Shown here: piece after piece, positions 9,420 through 18,200 of the stretch
Numbering within the stretch: the stretch's first letter is position 1
Layout: each line of letters begins with the position of its first letter
NCBI GenBank assembly: GCA_030600555.1
Contig: JAUVLW010000005.1
Location: forward strand, 1-46,926
Reading direction: 5' to 3'
Length of the DNA stretch: 46,926 nt
DNA from: Candidatus Aenigmatarchaeota archaeon
Lineage (GTDB): Archaea > Aenigmatarchaeota > Aenigmatarchaeia > QMZS01
Notes under the pieces: generated by a model
Database searches by the model: none
Seen by the model: the letters and a program-made list of their open reading frames with translations, nothing else
Told to the model about the DNA's origin: nothing
Translations under genes and position numbers: made by a program

Positions 9420-9704
9420 CTAACTTTCCTGCATATATTCTGTAACTATTGTTACTATCTTTTGTATTGTTAGATTGCAATTTTTGAATAACAACCTATC
9501 AAGAATTTCTCCTCCAAATTTCCTTAAGACATCGCTTATTAAAGCATGCACAAAAGACTGTGTTGCGGAATCAACTTTTTGAAAATTCAATATTACCTTC
9601 TCGCCTTTTTTTAATGCAGGAATTATTTTATTGATGCGAATTTCTTGAGCTGCATCTTTATCCTCCGCAAAAAAGCCCGTGAATTTAAATATTTTTATTT
9701 CCAT
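9420..9704 (-). CDS. STAS-like DUF4325 protein
   Basis: The 94-residue protein fits the DUF4325 (STAS-like) pattern: F(F)AEDKDAAQEIR, then an Asn/Asp-Phe strand (VILNFQKVDSATQSFVHALI) and a C-terminal LLFKNCNLTIQKIV. STAS domains of this type resemble anti-sigma-factor antagonists. It overlaps the upstream ATPase gene by one base (TAATG), so the two are surely co-expressed. The equivalent bacterial pairs join a GHKL kinase with a STAS antagonist. Archaea lack sigma factors, so the target must be something else. Function is not known. Confidence 0.7.
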   Translation of the reverse strand: MEIKIFKFTGFFAEDKDAAQEIRINKIIPALKKGEKVILNFQKVDSATQSFVHALISDVLRKFGGEILDRLLFKNCNLTIQKIVTIVTEYMQES

Positions 9705-10669
9705 TATATAAATTTCGGTTTTTTATATTTAGCTTTTTTTCTTATTCTAACACTTTTAGTATAGGTCTCCCTTATCAAATCCAATAATGTAGAGAACAAT
9801 TGGTTGCTATCCAACGAAATATCAATACCAACCACAGTCCCTTGCCAATAAGGATAATTTTCACCTTTTGAATGTCTATCCAAAAATGGATCAGAAGATA
9901 AACGGATTCTCTTTGTATTGGCGTTTCTTTTTAACAACTTATACATCGCTTCACCGCTATAAATCATAAAAAAATCCCGATTCACTTTAGCTATGGATTT
10001 AATAAAAAATAGTCCCCCTCCTGCATTATAATCAGTGCCTCCTTCTCTGCTGGTTGTTCCTGTTATTCCCGGTGTGCAAGCAAGCTGTAAAGCTTGCATA
10101 TCCGAGTTTACTGAATGAGATTTACCAATAGTTCTTTTAACTCCCACTCCAATATCAACAATTCCAATTCTTATAATATTGCTTTTTTTGTAATACTGAG
10201 CACAGACGAATGCACCCCGTTCTGATAAAGAATGTTCAAGAACATTTCTTACTAATTCACTCACAATATACCTAAAAGGTTCTGCTTCTTCTGGATTTAA
10301 ATGCAATAAAGGAATCATGTCTTTAATAAAATTATTTAATTCCTCTGATGTTTTTATATTTGTTATTGGTATAAATCTCCCCGCAGATTCATGTTCCTGA
10401 ATTGTTATTCCAGAATCTAAATTCAAAAATTTAAATAAACCCATTCTTTCAAAATAATACTTTGATTTTGCTTCTAAAGTTTCGCATTTAATTTCTTTAA
10501 TTTTTTTTAATTTTGCTAATCCTGCAATCATTGTTAGTATAACGGGATGCACTGAAATCCATTTCTTATTTGCTGTTATTTCCAATATAGTTCCATTAGA
10601 AGGATCATATGATTTAATAAAAGAATCAATATTCCCTAGAAACGCACTATTGGGTAAATGAATTTTCAT
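9704..10669 (-). CDS. GHKL (histidine-kinase-like) ATPase partnered with the STAS-like protein
   Basis: The C-terminal half carries the GHKL ATP-binding boxes: N-box SELVRNVLEHS, G1 box DIGVGV, and a G2-type AGGGLFFIKSIAK. The N-terminal part (about 130 residues) is unassigned. No phospho-acceptor histidine domain is visible, so this is an anti-sigma-kinase-like stand-alone ATPase. The ORF track begins 102 bases earlier, but those codons run through two copies of a GC-rich dyad repeat and give repetitive PGMPGK peptides. ATG 10669 (MKIHLPNSAF) is preceded by AT-rich TATA-like sequence, so I prefer it; 10771 stays possible. Its place beside two defence systems suggests, but does not prove, a defence or stress role. 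Confidence 0.68.
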   Translation of the reverse strand: MKIHLPNSAFLGNIDSFIKSYDPSNGTILEITANKKWISVHPVILTMIAGLAKLKKIKEIKCETLEAKSKYYFERMGLFKFLNLDSGITIQEHESAGRFIPITNIKTSEELNNFIKDMIPLLHLNPEEAEPFRYIVSELVRNVLEHSLSERGAFVCAQYYKKSNIIRIGIVDIGVGVKRTIGKSHSVNSDMQALQLACTPGITGTTSREGGTDYNAGGGLFFIKSIAKVNRDFFMIYSGEAMYKLLKRNANTKRIRLSSDPFLDRHSKGENYPYWQGTVVGIDISLDSNQLFSTLLDLIRETYTKSVRIRKKAKYKKPKFI

Positions 10670-10702
10670 AATAATAAATATATAATCATATATAATACTT
10701 GA

Positions 10703-10747
10703 TTTACCCGGCATTCCCGGTATATATTTTTTACCCGGCATTCCCGG
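10703..10747. repeat. Two direct copies of an 18-bp dyad element before the ATPase-STAS pair
   Basis: TTTACCCGGCATTCCCGG occurs exactly at 10703-10720 and 10730-10747, 27 bases apart. Each copy contains an inverted repeat around CATTC (CCCGG...CCGGG in the second copy). In an AT-rich background these GC-rich islands stand out. Their place just upstream of the preferred ATPase start suggests tandem operator sites. Confidence 0.6.
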
Positions 10748-10918
10748 GGATTTCTCCTGTTTTTTGTCCAAATTTACTGGATTTCATCAAAAATCCTTAA
10801 GACAACCTAAGTTACTCGCTAATTGAGCTATTAAAGTCAAATTAACCCAAAATATAAAATTACGGGATATTACACCCAAATTATCTGCAAATTAAAGAGA
10901 GCCCCATGAGAAATATTA

Positions 10919-11233
10919 TCAACCAAAAAACCGGCTAAAGAAAGACTTCTTCAACCCAAGAACTTTCTCAATATTTTTCTTCAAATTATCTTCGCTCGGA
11001 GCCCCAACCATTCGTTTTATTTCATTCTCGCCATCATCCAAAAACAACAGGGTGGGGAGGCCCATTACATTGTATTCTGAAGATAACTTTTTGCCTTCCT
11101 CAGTTTTTATTCTTATTTTTCTGTAAGACAAACCAAATTCCTTATAACTTGGGGCAATTTTTTCAACCACTTTCTCTGCTCCCGGACAATGGGAACAATG
11201 CGATGAAACAAACAGCAAAAGATGGGCTTCCAT
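10919..11233 (-). CDS. Small thioredoxin/glutaredoxin-like protein
   Basis: The 104-residue protein has a thioredoxin fold pattern: a first strand (HLLLFVSS) leading into the redox motif CSHC near residues 14-17, and the cis-proline segment GLPTLLFLDDG around 59-69. The first Cys lies at an odd spacing (SSHCSHC), so the exact CxxC is CSHC. There is no signal peptide, so it is cytosolic. It may be a disulfide reductase; partners are not evident. It stands alone, with about 80 bases to the next gene downstream of 11314. Confidence 0.75.
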   Translation of the reverse strand: MEAHLLLFVSSHCSHCPGAEKVVEKIAPSYKEFGLSYRKIRIKTEEGKKLSSEYNVMGLPTLLFLDDGENEIKRMVGAPSEDNLKKNIEKVLGLKKSFFSRFFG

Positions 11234-11313
11234 ATATATCTATCAAATCTAATTACTTCTCAAAAAATCCCCGCGCTTAACCCAATTCATAACTATTTTT
11301 AACCCACCATTTC

Positions 11314-11598
11314 TTACGTTTTTTTTGGATTGAATTCATTTACCTTGTTATTGATTTCCAACATCAATTCTCTTTTATCATAACCGATTTCTTCTCCCTT
11401 TCTCTCTGTAGCGCTTGCGCCGCAGGTTAGACAAAGAAAATCCATTCCCTCCATATAAAATACCCTATTCTCACCATTCACAAATTTTTCGGGATATTTC
11501 ACAAGCACAATTTCATTGTCGCACTCCGGACAAACCCCATAATCATACGGAGTATAGCTGACTCCAAAAGGATCATATTTTCCTATCTGTTCCAACAT
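11314..11598 (-). CDS. Small zinc-ribbon protein of unknown function
   Basis: Two CxxC knuckles, CPEC and CLTC, separated by about 30 residues, indicate one structural zinc ribbon; the rest is charged. The ORF track start at 11661 lies inside the Bro-N gene. The internal ATG at 11598 falls four bases after the Bro-N stop and gives MLEQIGKYDPFG, a sensible operonic start of 94 residues. I recognise no family. Co-transcription with the Bro-N gene suggests an accessory function. Confidence 0.5.
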   Translation of the reverse strand: MLEQIGKYDPFGVSYTPYDYGVCPECDNEIVLVKYPEKFVNGENRVFYMEGMDFLCLTCGASATERKGEEIGYDKRELMLEINNKVNEFNPKKT

Positions 11599-11602
11599 AA
11601 AT

Positions 11603-12451
11603 TTACTTATTTTTCTTTTCAAGTCTCTTAACACTTTCTGGTTTTTCCAGATAATTTTCATCTGAAGTCACATTTTTTCCAGATTCTATCTCAAGGTTTT
11701 TTCTTGCATCACCCGCAATTTTACCGCCTTTCTTTGCGGCAGTTTTATTTTCCACAAAACCTTCAGCATCTTTATTTTTTGCAATTTCTGTTGTGGACGC
11801 TTCGCCAAGCATTGTAAAAATTAATTCCAAGTCAGTCATATGATCTCTCAAATTTTCTCGATTTAATTTCTTGAATTGTTTGTATTCTTCGACCGTCTTT
11901 CCGAATGTTGCCTTGCTAATTTCATTTGTAAGAATTGCGTATTCTATGTTTTTGTTTACTCCGCGATTCTTCCATTCATCGGTTAATTCATCCCTTATTG
12001 CGATTCCTCTTACTCTCTTTTCAATCCAATCCTCAGAATAACCTTTTGCTTTATAAATTTCTTTCATCCTTTTTTGCGCTAATTCCGGGTTCTCTATTTC
12101 CTGAATTCTTTCATAACCAACTTTTGCCAACCATCTTTTGAATGGCTCGGCTTTTTTGGAAGGGATTGATTGGACTATTCTAAACAAAGATTCTGTGTTT
12201 GCGCAGTCTGTTTCCCTCAGTTTTCCATCCTCTGCTCGTAATTTCAACTGGTGACAATTTGTCACCGCTTCACTCCCTTCGTCTCTTAACCTTTGACCTA
12301 ATTTATTCCAATATTTTCTTGATTTCTGATAATCTGGCTGTTCGGTCAAAGCTCCAACAACATCAACAACAGAAAAATACCATTTACCATTATGCCAAAT
12401 TCTCCTAATCTTTTTATCTTCAAAAACCACAAGCGCTTTATCAGATTCCAT
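11603..12451 (-). CDS. Bro-N (BRO family) antirepressor-like protein
   Basis: The N-terminal 110 or so residues match the Bro-N domain: IWHNGKWYFSVVDVVGAL, then NCHQLKLRAEDGK and ESLFRIVQSIPSKKAEPFKRWLAKVGYERIQEI as separate conserved blocks. Bro-N proteins bind DNA and are common in phages, mobile elements and small genomes. The C-terminal part ends with a Lys-rich AAKKGGKIAGDAR segment. Two palindromes lie just upstream and a copy of one lies inside the gene, so self-regulation is plausible. It is followed after four bases by a zinc-ribbon gene. It could be a remnant of a mobile element domesticated here. Confidence 0.8.
   Translation of the reverse strand: MESDKALVVFEDKKIRRIWHNGKWYFSVVDVVGALTEQPDYQKSRKYWNKLGQRLRDEGSEAVTNCHQLKLRAEDGKLRETDCANTESLFRIVQSIPSKKAEPFKRWLAKVGYERIQEIENPELAQKRMKEIYKAKGYSEDWIEKRVRGIAIRDELTDEWKNRGVNKNIEYAILTNEISKATFGKTVEEYKQFKKLNRENLRDHMTDLELIFTMLGEASTTEIAKNKDAEGFVENKTAAKKGGKIAGDARKNLEIESGKNVTSDENYLEKPESVKRLEKKNK
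12250..12266. repeat. Palindrome copy inside the Bro-N gene
   Basis: GGTGACAATTTGTCACC is a perfect odd-length dyad (8-bp arms around one base). It is identical, read on the other strand, to the site at 12485-12501 upstream. It encodes part of VTNCHQ, so it could simply be protein-coding conservation, but the exact match to a non-coding copy argues for a shared protein-binding site. Confidence 0.55.
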
Positions 12452-12484
12452 AATTTACTTTTAAATCCTATAAACATTTCAACC

Positions 12485-12501
12485 GGTGACAAATTGTCAC
12501 C
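12485..12501. promoter_or_regulatory. Upstream palindrome, candidate operator of the Bro-N gene
   Basis: GGTGACAAATTGTCACC has 8-bp perfect arms around a single central base. It lies 34 bases upstream of the Bro-N ATG, where a repressor or autoregulator would act. Confidence 0.55.
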
Positions 12502-12524
12502 ATCTCAATTCTTTCTACTTCGGT

Positions 12525-12543
12525 TGTACACAAAATGTGTACA
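12525..12543. promoter_or_regulatory. Second palindrome between the Bro-N gene and the flavoprotein gene
   Basis: TGTACACAAAATGTGTACA has 8-bp perfect arms (TGTACACA/TGTGTACA) around AAA. It ends seven bases before the stop of the flavoprotein gene. It differs in sequence from the GGTGAC site but has the same geometry and is followed by a similar TCAATT flank. Confidence 0.5.
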
Positions 12544-12549
12544 GCTCAA

Positions 12550-13596
12550 TTACATCCCAAAAAAACTCTTCAAAATCCTCATCTTTTTATCCTTAAGAAT
12601 ATCGGTCATTGGGAAATCCATATCAATGTTAAACCTCTCTTTCTTAATTGAAGATATCAGTTTCTCTTTTCTCCTGTCGCTCAGTTTTGAATAAACTCTT
12701 CTCGCCAACAATTGTTTTTTTATTTCCTTCCCTAAAACTTCAAAGCATTTTTTCTCATAATTTCTGAAATCAGGTTCATCTTTATTTAATTCCCTTGCCG
12801 CAATCTTGCCGGCTATCAAAGAATAAATTACTCCGCCTCCGGTCAGGGGTTTTGTCATTCCCGCGGCATTCCCAACCAAAATTCCCTTTGGAAAAGAACA
12901 CTTGCAAAAACCTGTTGGGATTACTCCGAAATAATCTTCGGACGTATCTTTCGGATTTTTATCTCTTATAAAATTCTCATAATTGCTGTTAAGATTTTTC
13001 TCGCAAATCATCCCGTACTCAACTTTGTTTCTTCTCGGGGCAGTCCACGCAAATAAATCAGAATATTTTGAATCAAAGAACACGCGGTATTCATCAGAAG
13101 GTTTTTCATTTGAATAGCAGAATTTTCCGAAAAAGAATTTCTTCGGTTCTTCATCAAGAAAAGTTTTTCTTACAAGAGAATTTGCCCCGTCGCACCCAAT
13201 AACATATTTTGTTCTGTAAACACCCTGGGATGTGGTGACAACAACCCCATGATAATCATCAGATACTTTAATCATCCTTTCATATTTAACCTCAACATTT
13301 TTCTCAGCTTGTCTCAACAAATAAGTTTCAAATTTCTCTTTATCAAGAACAACTGAATTTAAATTAATCTGGGCTGAAACTTCTCCGCAACAAAGGTATG
13401 CCTTGTAAATTTCCCTTTCAATAATGGATTTCGGCAAATCAAAAAACTTGTTTATCCTATCTGAAATAAGACCGCTGCATCTTCGCGGACCAAGATTTTT
13501 GTGTTCTTCAAGCAACAAAACCTGTTTATTCTTAAGCCTTGTTGCCAAATATAATCCTGCAACGCCTCCGCCAACTATCACATAGTCGTACATCAT
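12550..13596 (-). CDS. Geranylgeranyl-reductase family FAD-dependent oxidoreductase
   Basis: The protein starts with the Rossmann FAD motif YDYVIVGGGVAGLYLA and ends its FAD domain with GNAAGMTKPLTGGGVIYSLIAG, the pattern of the geranylgeranyl reductase/digeranylgeranylglycerophospholipid reductase family. In archaea these enzymes saturate the isoprenoid chains of ether lipids. The middle segment with GCDGANSLVR is the second conserved FAD contact. The ORF track starts 15 codons earlier; I take the ATG at 13596, just before MYDYV, because flavoproteins of this family begin at the Rossmann strand. Its promoter shares a gap of 64 bases with sepS. The substrate is inferred from family only. Confidence 0.8.
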   Translation of the reverse strand: MMYDYVIVGGGVAGLYLATRLKNKQVLLLEEHKNLGPRRCSGLISDRINKFFDLPKSIIEREIYKAYLCCGEVSAQINLNSVVLDKEKFETYLLRQAEKNVEVKYERMIKVSDDYHGVVVTTSQGVYRTKYVIGCDGANSLVRKTFLDEEPKKFFFGKFCYSNEKPSDEYRVFFDSKYSDLFAWTAPRRNKVEYGMICEKNLNSNYENFIRDKNPKDTSEDYFGVIPTGFCKCSFPKGILVGNAAGMTKPLTGGGVIYSLIAGKIAARELNKDEPDFRNYEKKCFEVLGKEIKKQLLARRVYSKLSDRRKEKLISSIKKERFNIDMDFPMTDILKDKKMRILKSFFGM

Positions 13597-13660
13597 AGTA
13601 TTACTGAAATAACTTATTAGAAGGATTCCTATATTCAACACTGAATTATTTAATTATATT

Positions 13661-15175
13661 ATGGTATTTGATCCTGAAAAAATAAAAAATAACGCGAAAA
13701 ATGACTGGGAAGGAGAATGGAAAAAAACCGCAGAATTAGTAACCGGAAAGGGAGATTTCCAGCCTAACCAGAAAACAGGCTCAGAACATTTATTATGGAA
13801 ATATGCGCTTAATATTAGGAAAGCCTTGTTGGAATTGGGTTTTGACGAAATTATACTTAATCCAATTCAGTCAGACGAAGAAATAAAAAAACAATATGGT
13901 CCTGAAGCCGGGGCAATAATGGACAGGGTATATTACATCTCCACAATCCCAAGACCTGACATCGGACTGTCAAATGAAAAAAAGGAATTAATCTTAAAAA
14001 AAATCCCAGACTTTAAAAAATTCACAGAATTGCAGGATATCCTTAAAAGATACAAAAGAGAGGAAATCGAAGGGGGTGAGGATTTCACAGAAATACTTGT
14101 CTCAGAACTAAATATTTCCACCTCAGACTCAGTTTATTTGATTAATGAAGTTTTCAAAGAATTAACAGAACTAAAACCAGAAGCCTCAAACCAGACATTA
14201 ATTTCGCACGCAACAACCGCATGGTTCCCGATACTGGCAAAATTACAGGACAAAAAAAAGCACCCAATTATGCTTTTCTCTCTTGTGTGGAGATATAGGA
14301 GGGAGCAAAAAGAGGATTCAAGACATCTGAAAGCCCACCTAAATTTATCCCTTACCATCATGGACGAGAACTTCAGGATAGAAAACGGGAAGAAACTCAC
14401 AGAAGCATTCTTTAAGAAACTTGGGTTTAAGGAAGTGAAATTTGAAGTAAAACCAAACCAGCCAACCTATTACGCCCCGGGAACCAATTTTGAAGTATTT
14501 GTGAAACACCCAAAAACCGGATGGCTTGAAGTTTCTGAAATTGGTATGTACTCACCGGTCTCACTCGCAAACTACAAGATAAAATATCCTGTATTTAACT
14601 CAGGACCTGGACTTGGAAGAATTGTGATGGCTCTTGAAAATATAGAGGATATCAGGGATTTATATTATAACCCAACCTCAGAACTTTCAGATGAGCAGAT
14701 TGCCGCGGGTATAGAAATAGACAAAAAACCCGAAAATAAAGAGATTACAGAAGCAATTAAAAAAGGAATCATTGAGCACAAAGATTCTCTGGGAATTGTC
14801 AAAGAAAAAATATATGATAGGTCTTCAAAAGTTTATGTTCTTGAACCCGAAGAAGGCAAGAAACTGCTCGGACCCGGAGGAATGAATGAAATTTATGTTT
14901 ATCAGGGAAATATTCTTGGAGTAAAACCAGGAGATAAAAAATATGAGGAAATCATTGAGAAAGGGGTTAAAGTCTGCTCCTTCCTTGACGCAATCTCAAA
15001 CTATTTTGCCTATAATGCGGAAAAAGGCAAGAAAGGAATATCAACCGTAAAATACGCGGATACACTTCCTTCAATTAACCTTAAAGTAGATAAATCCATT
15101 TCCAGATATATGACAGACCAGAAAAAAGAAATAAAAATAGCCGCTCCGATTTTTGTTGATGTTGAGATTTGTTAA
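13661..15175 (+). CDS. sepS: O-phosphoseryl-tRNA(Cys) synthetase (SepRS)
   Basis: This class II synthetase charges tRNA-Cys with O-phosphoserine, which SepCysS then converts to cysteine. The whole length (504 residues) follows the SepRS plan: FDPEKIK opening, the STIPRPDIGLS segment, HATTAW (phosphate-binding Thr), motif 2 with RYRREQKED, motif 3 with NSGPGLGRIVMAL, and the C-terminal domain with LGPGGMNEIYVY. By memory of the A. fulgidus enzyme, its phosphate-contacting Thr, one Ser (S230 here) and Asn are kept, but the second Ser position is Asn228. PheRS alpha is the main look-alike, but it lacks these segments. There is no SepCysS or CysRS in the window. Start ATG 13661 has no Shine-Dalgarno and an AT-rich leader. 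Confidence 0.93.
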   Translation: MVFDPEKIKNNAKNDWEGEWKKTAELVTGKGDFQPNQKTGSEHLLWKYALNIRKALLELGFDEIILNPIQSDEEIKKQYGPEAGAIMDRVYYISTIPRPDIGLSNEKKELILKKIPDFKKFTELQDILKRYKREEIEGGEDFTEILVSELNISTSDSVYLINEVFKELTELKPEASNQTLISHATTAWFPILAKLQDKKKHPIMLFSLVWRYRREQKEDSRHLKAHLNLSLTIMDENFRIENGKKLTEAFFKKLGFKEVKFEVKPNQPTYYAPGTNFEVFVKHPKTGWLEVSEIGMYSPVSLANYKIKYPVFNSGPGLGRIVMALENIEDIRDLYYNPTSELSDEQIAAGIEIDKKPENKEITEAIKKGIIEHKDSLGIVKEKIYDRSSKVYVLEPEEGKKLLGPGGMNEIYVYQGNILGVKPGDKKYEEIIEKGVKVCSFLDAISNYFAYNAEKGKKGISTVKYADTLPSINLKVDKSISRYMTDQKKEIKIAAPIFVDVEIC

Positions 15176-15275
15176 TTAAATCTCTTCTTTAGAGTAAAAT
15201 ATCCGCATAATTCGGGGATTACCTCAGTATATTCTACAAGATAGTTAAAACTAAAATATAATTTATAATATACTA

Positions 15276-18200
15276 ATGAGGGCAAAGATATTTTTAAGCT
15301 TATTCTTAATAACTCTTTTAATTATCCCTGGTTTTGCTGCAAATTGCGGCGGAGTTATTCCCTGTTCATGCGGGGATTTTCTTAATGACAGCAGAACTTT
15401 AAATGCAAATGATAATTTAACAAATTGCAATGGAACAGCTCTTATTATTAATGCTTCGGAGCTTATATTAAATTGCAATGGCACCACCATTTCAGGTAAC
15501 ACCACAGGATATGGTATTAATGTTACAAATTACAATAACCTTACTATAAAGAATTGTATTGTGATGAACTTCTCAGATGGAATGTATTTAGATAATTCTT
15601 CAAACAATACTTTAACCAATAACACAATTACAATAAACACAAATGGGGGGATTTATATAGATTCAAGCGCTAATAATACAATTTACAACAACTTTTTCAA
15701 CAACACAAATAATTTTAATATTACTGGATCTAATATAAATTACTGGAACACAACAAAACAATCGGGAACGAGAATTTACTCTAATGGAACTCAGATAGGA
15801 GGGAACTATTGGACAAACCCTTCCGGAAACGGTTACTCAGATACCTGCAATGATTATGATAATGATGATTTCTGCGATGAGCCTTACAATTTATCAACAG
15901 GGAATTGGGATTACCTTGTATTAACCAACAAAATTGCAACTCTGAATTTAATCCCTTCATGGAATAATACTTATAATTATACTGGAAATCAAACCATATC
16001 CACAGGAACAACAGAAGATGAAAACACAACAAGAAATTTGTTTATAAATTTAAACCAAACCAAAACTTTTAGTTTTACAATCAATAATTCAGGGGACTCA
16101 CTTTTATACAACTTAACGCAAATCAACTCAACAAATCTTACAAACACAGCAAACAGTTCAATTGCATTAAATTTCACCAACATCGTATTATCCAATAATG
16201 TTTCGGCAGGGAGAATTGGTTATCTAAATATCACAATTGAAACCCCAGTAAATTCTTATTATCTTGGAAATTATTCGGGATGGATTTATTTAAACTCTCC
16301 AAATGGGGAACCTTATAATTACCTGAACTTTACTCTAAATATTACGGTTACCAACCAGACCCTGCCAAGATTAAATTTGGTAAACAGTATTTATTATATT
16401 AATGATTCAACAAATCTAACATCAGTAACTTTTGAAGTTTATTCCCATGATAACCAAACCTTAATTGAGAATTCATGGAACATTTCCAAAGAATACAATT
16501 TCACACTAAAAAATTCAACGGGAACTATAATCCAGAATATTTCTTTTTCAGTTGCCAATGGAATATTCTCTGGAGATATAAATGCAACAAATCTGGATGA
16601 AAAAAATTATACTCTCTTTGGAAACGCAACTGATGAAGCAGGGAATATTGTAGAAATTAATTCAAGTTTTGAACTATTGTATTATCTCAATTCAGATATC
16701 ACAACCAACCCAATCACAATTGTAAAAGGATTTCCTTTTGATTTCACCGTAAATGTTTCAAAACCTGGAGATTTCATGGCGGAGAATGTAACTGTTTGTT
16801 TGGACTGGACAGGAACAGGACTCAACCATTCAAATTCAAGCAACTGCACTTCTGTTGGGGATATTAATGGCACAAATTCAGGTCTGGCTCTTTGGAATTT
16901 TACCGGAACTGAAAACACGAATTATACAATTAATGTAAGTGTTTATTCAGAAGATGGGAAATTTAATTATACAAAACAACAGGAAGTTGTTGTAAGGTGG
17001 GGGTATCTGGTGGTAACCTGGAAAACAGAACCCCCAACAGATGTGGATATAGGAAATGGTTTTTATGTAAAAGTTTATGTAAATAATACAGGAAATCTAG
17101 ATGTTACCGATGTTCTCGTTGATATCACTTATTCAAGTTCATACTTTACAAAAACATCCGGAGATGATCTTTCATGCAATGACTGCGACACAATTGCTGC
17201 GGGTGAGATGAAAGATTCTTGTTACTGGTACCTAAACCCAACAACCGCCGGAGATGATAATAATATAATAGTAGAAGCGACAGGAAATAACGCAACCACA
17301 GGTGACGAAGATAAAAATGTTGATATTAATACTCCAAGCACCAGCGATGATAGTGATGATGGAGATGACAGTAGTTATGATGATTTTGGGACAAATACCT
17401 ATTATGGAATTTCATTCCTAAAACCAACTTCTTCATACCTCTACATTGCTCAGGGTGGAACTTATGATTTAAAAGTGGAACTAAAAAACACAGGAAACAC
17501 AGAACTAAGTGATTTGTATTTAACTTTATCCGGACTGGATTCAGATTATTATTCAATCACTCCTTCAGTGGAAGATGATTTAAGTTCAGGAAACACAGAA
17601 GATTACACAATTCATTTCTCAATCCCGAAAGATTTTGAAGCAAAAGATTATGAAATAAATTTAAAGGCAATTTCCGATGAAAAAGAAGTCTCAAATTTAA
17701 TCACTTTAAAAGTCAAACAAACTAACCTCCAGGTTTACAATACAACCAACCTCAGCATCATCCAGGGAGAAACAAAAACAATGGTTTTTTATATTAAAAA
17801 TACTGGTGAAGCAACATTGCATAATGTGTACCCTGCTTTAACAGGGGCTTCAAATGGATCATTTGAACTTGATTCATCCAAAATAGCAGTATACAGCAAA
17901 GAAACAAAATATTATACTATAAAATTCACAATACCTGAAACAGAGACTCTTGGAACAAAAGAAATTAATCTAACTATTGCCTCGGATGAAATAAATATCT
18001 CAGAACAACTAACACTTACAATACTTCCTTCTGAAGAAGAAAAATCAACAATAAATGATAACTACGACGAATTAGTGGCTCAATTAAAAATCATCCTTAA
18101 CAAACTTGAAAAAGCTAAAAATGAAAACAAAAACACCACTTCAATTGCTTCAGATATTGAAAGCGCAAATCTCACCTTAGCTCAAATAGAAGCATATATC

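Noticed and set aside
10670-10771. N-terminal extension of the GHKL ATPase
   Set aside because: The added residues come from the dyad repeat, and a promoter-like stretch lies just before ATG 10669.
12392-12694. ORF on the plus strand over the Bro-N upstream region
   Set aside because: It runs antisense across two real genes and the palindromes, with a low-complexity Leu/Phe-rich product.
13661-15175. PheRS alpha subunit
   Set aside because: SepRS-specific blocks are present from end to end and there is no PheRS beta neighbour.
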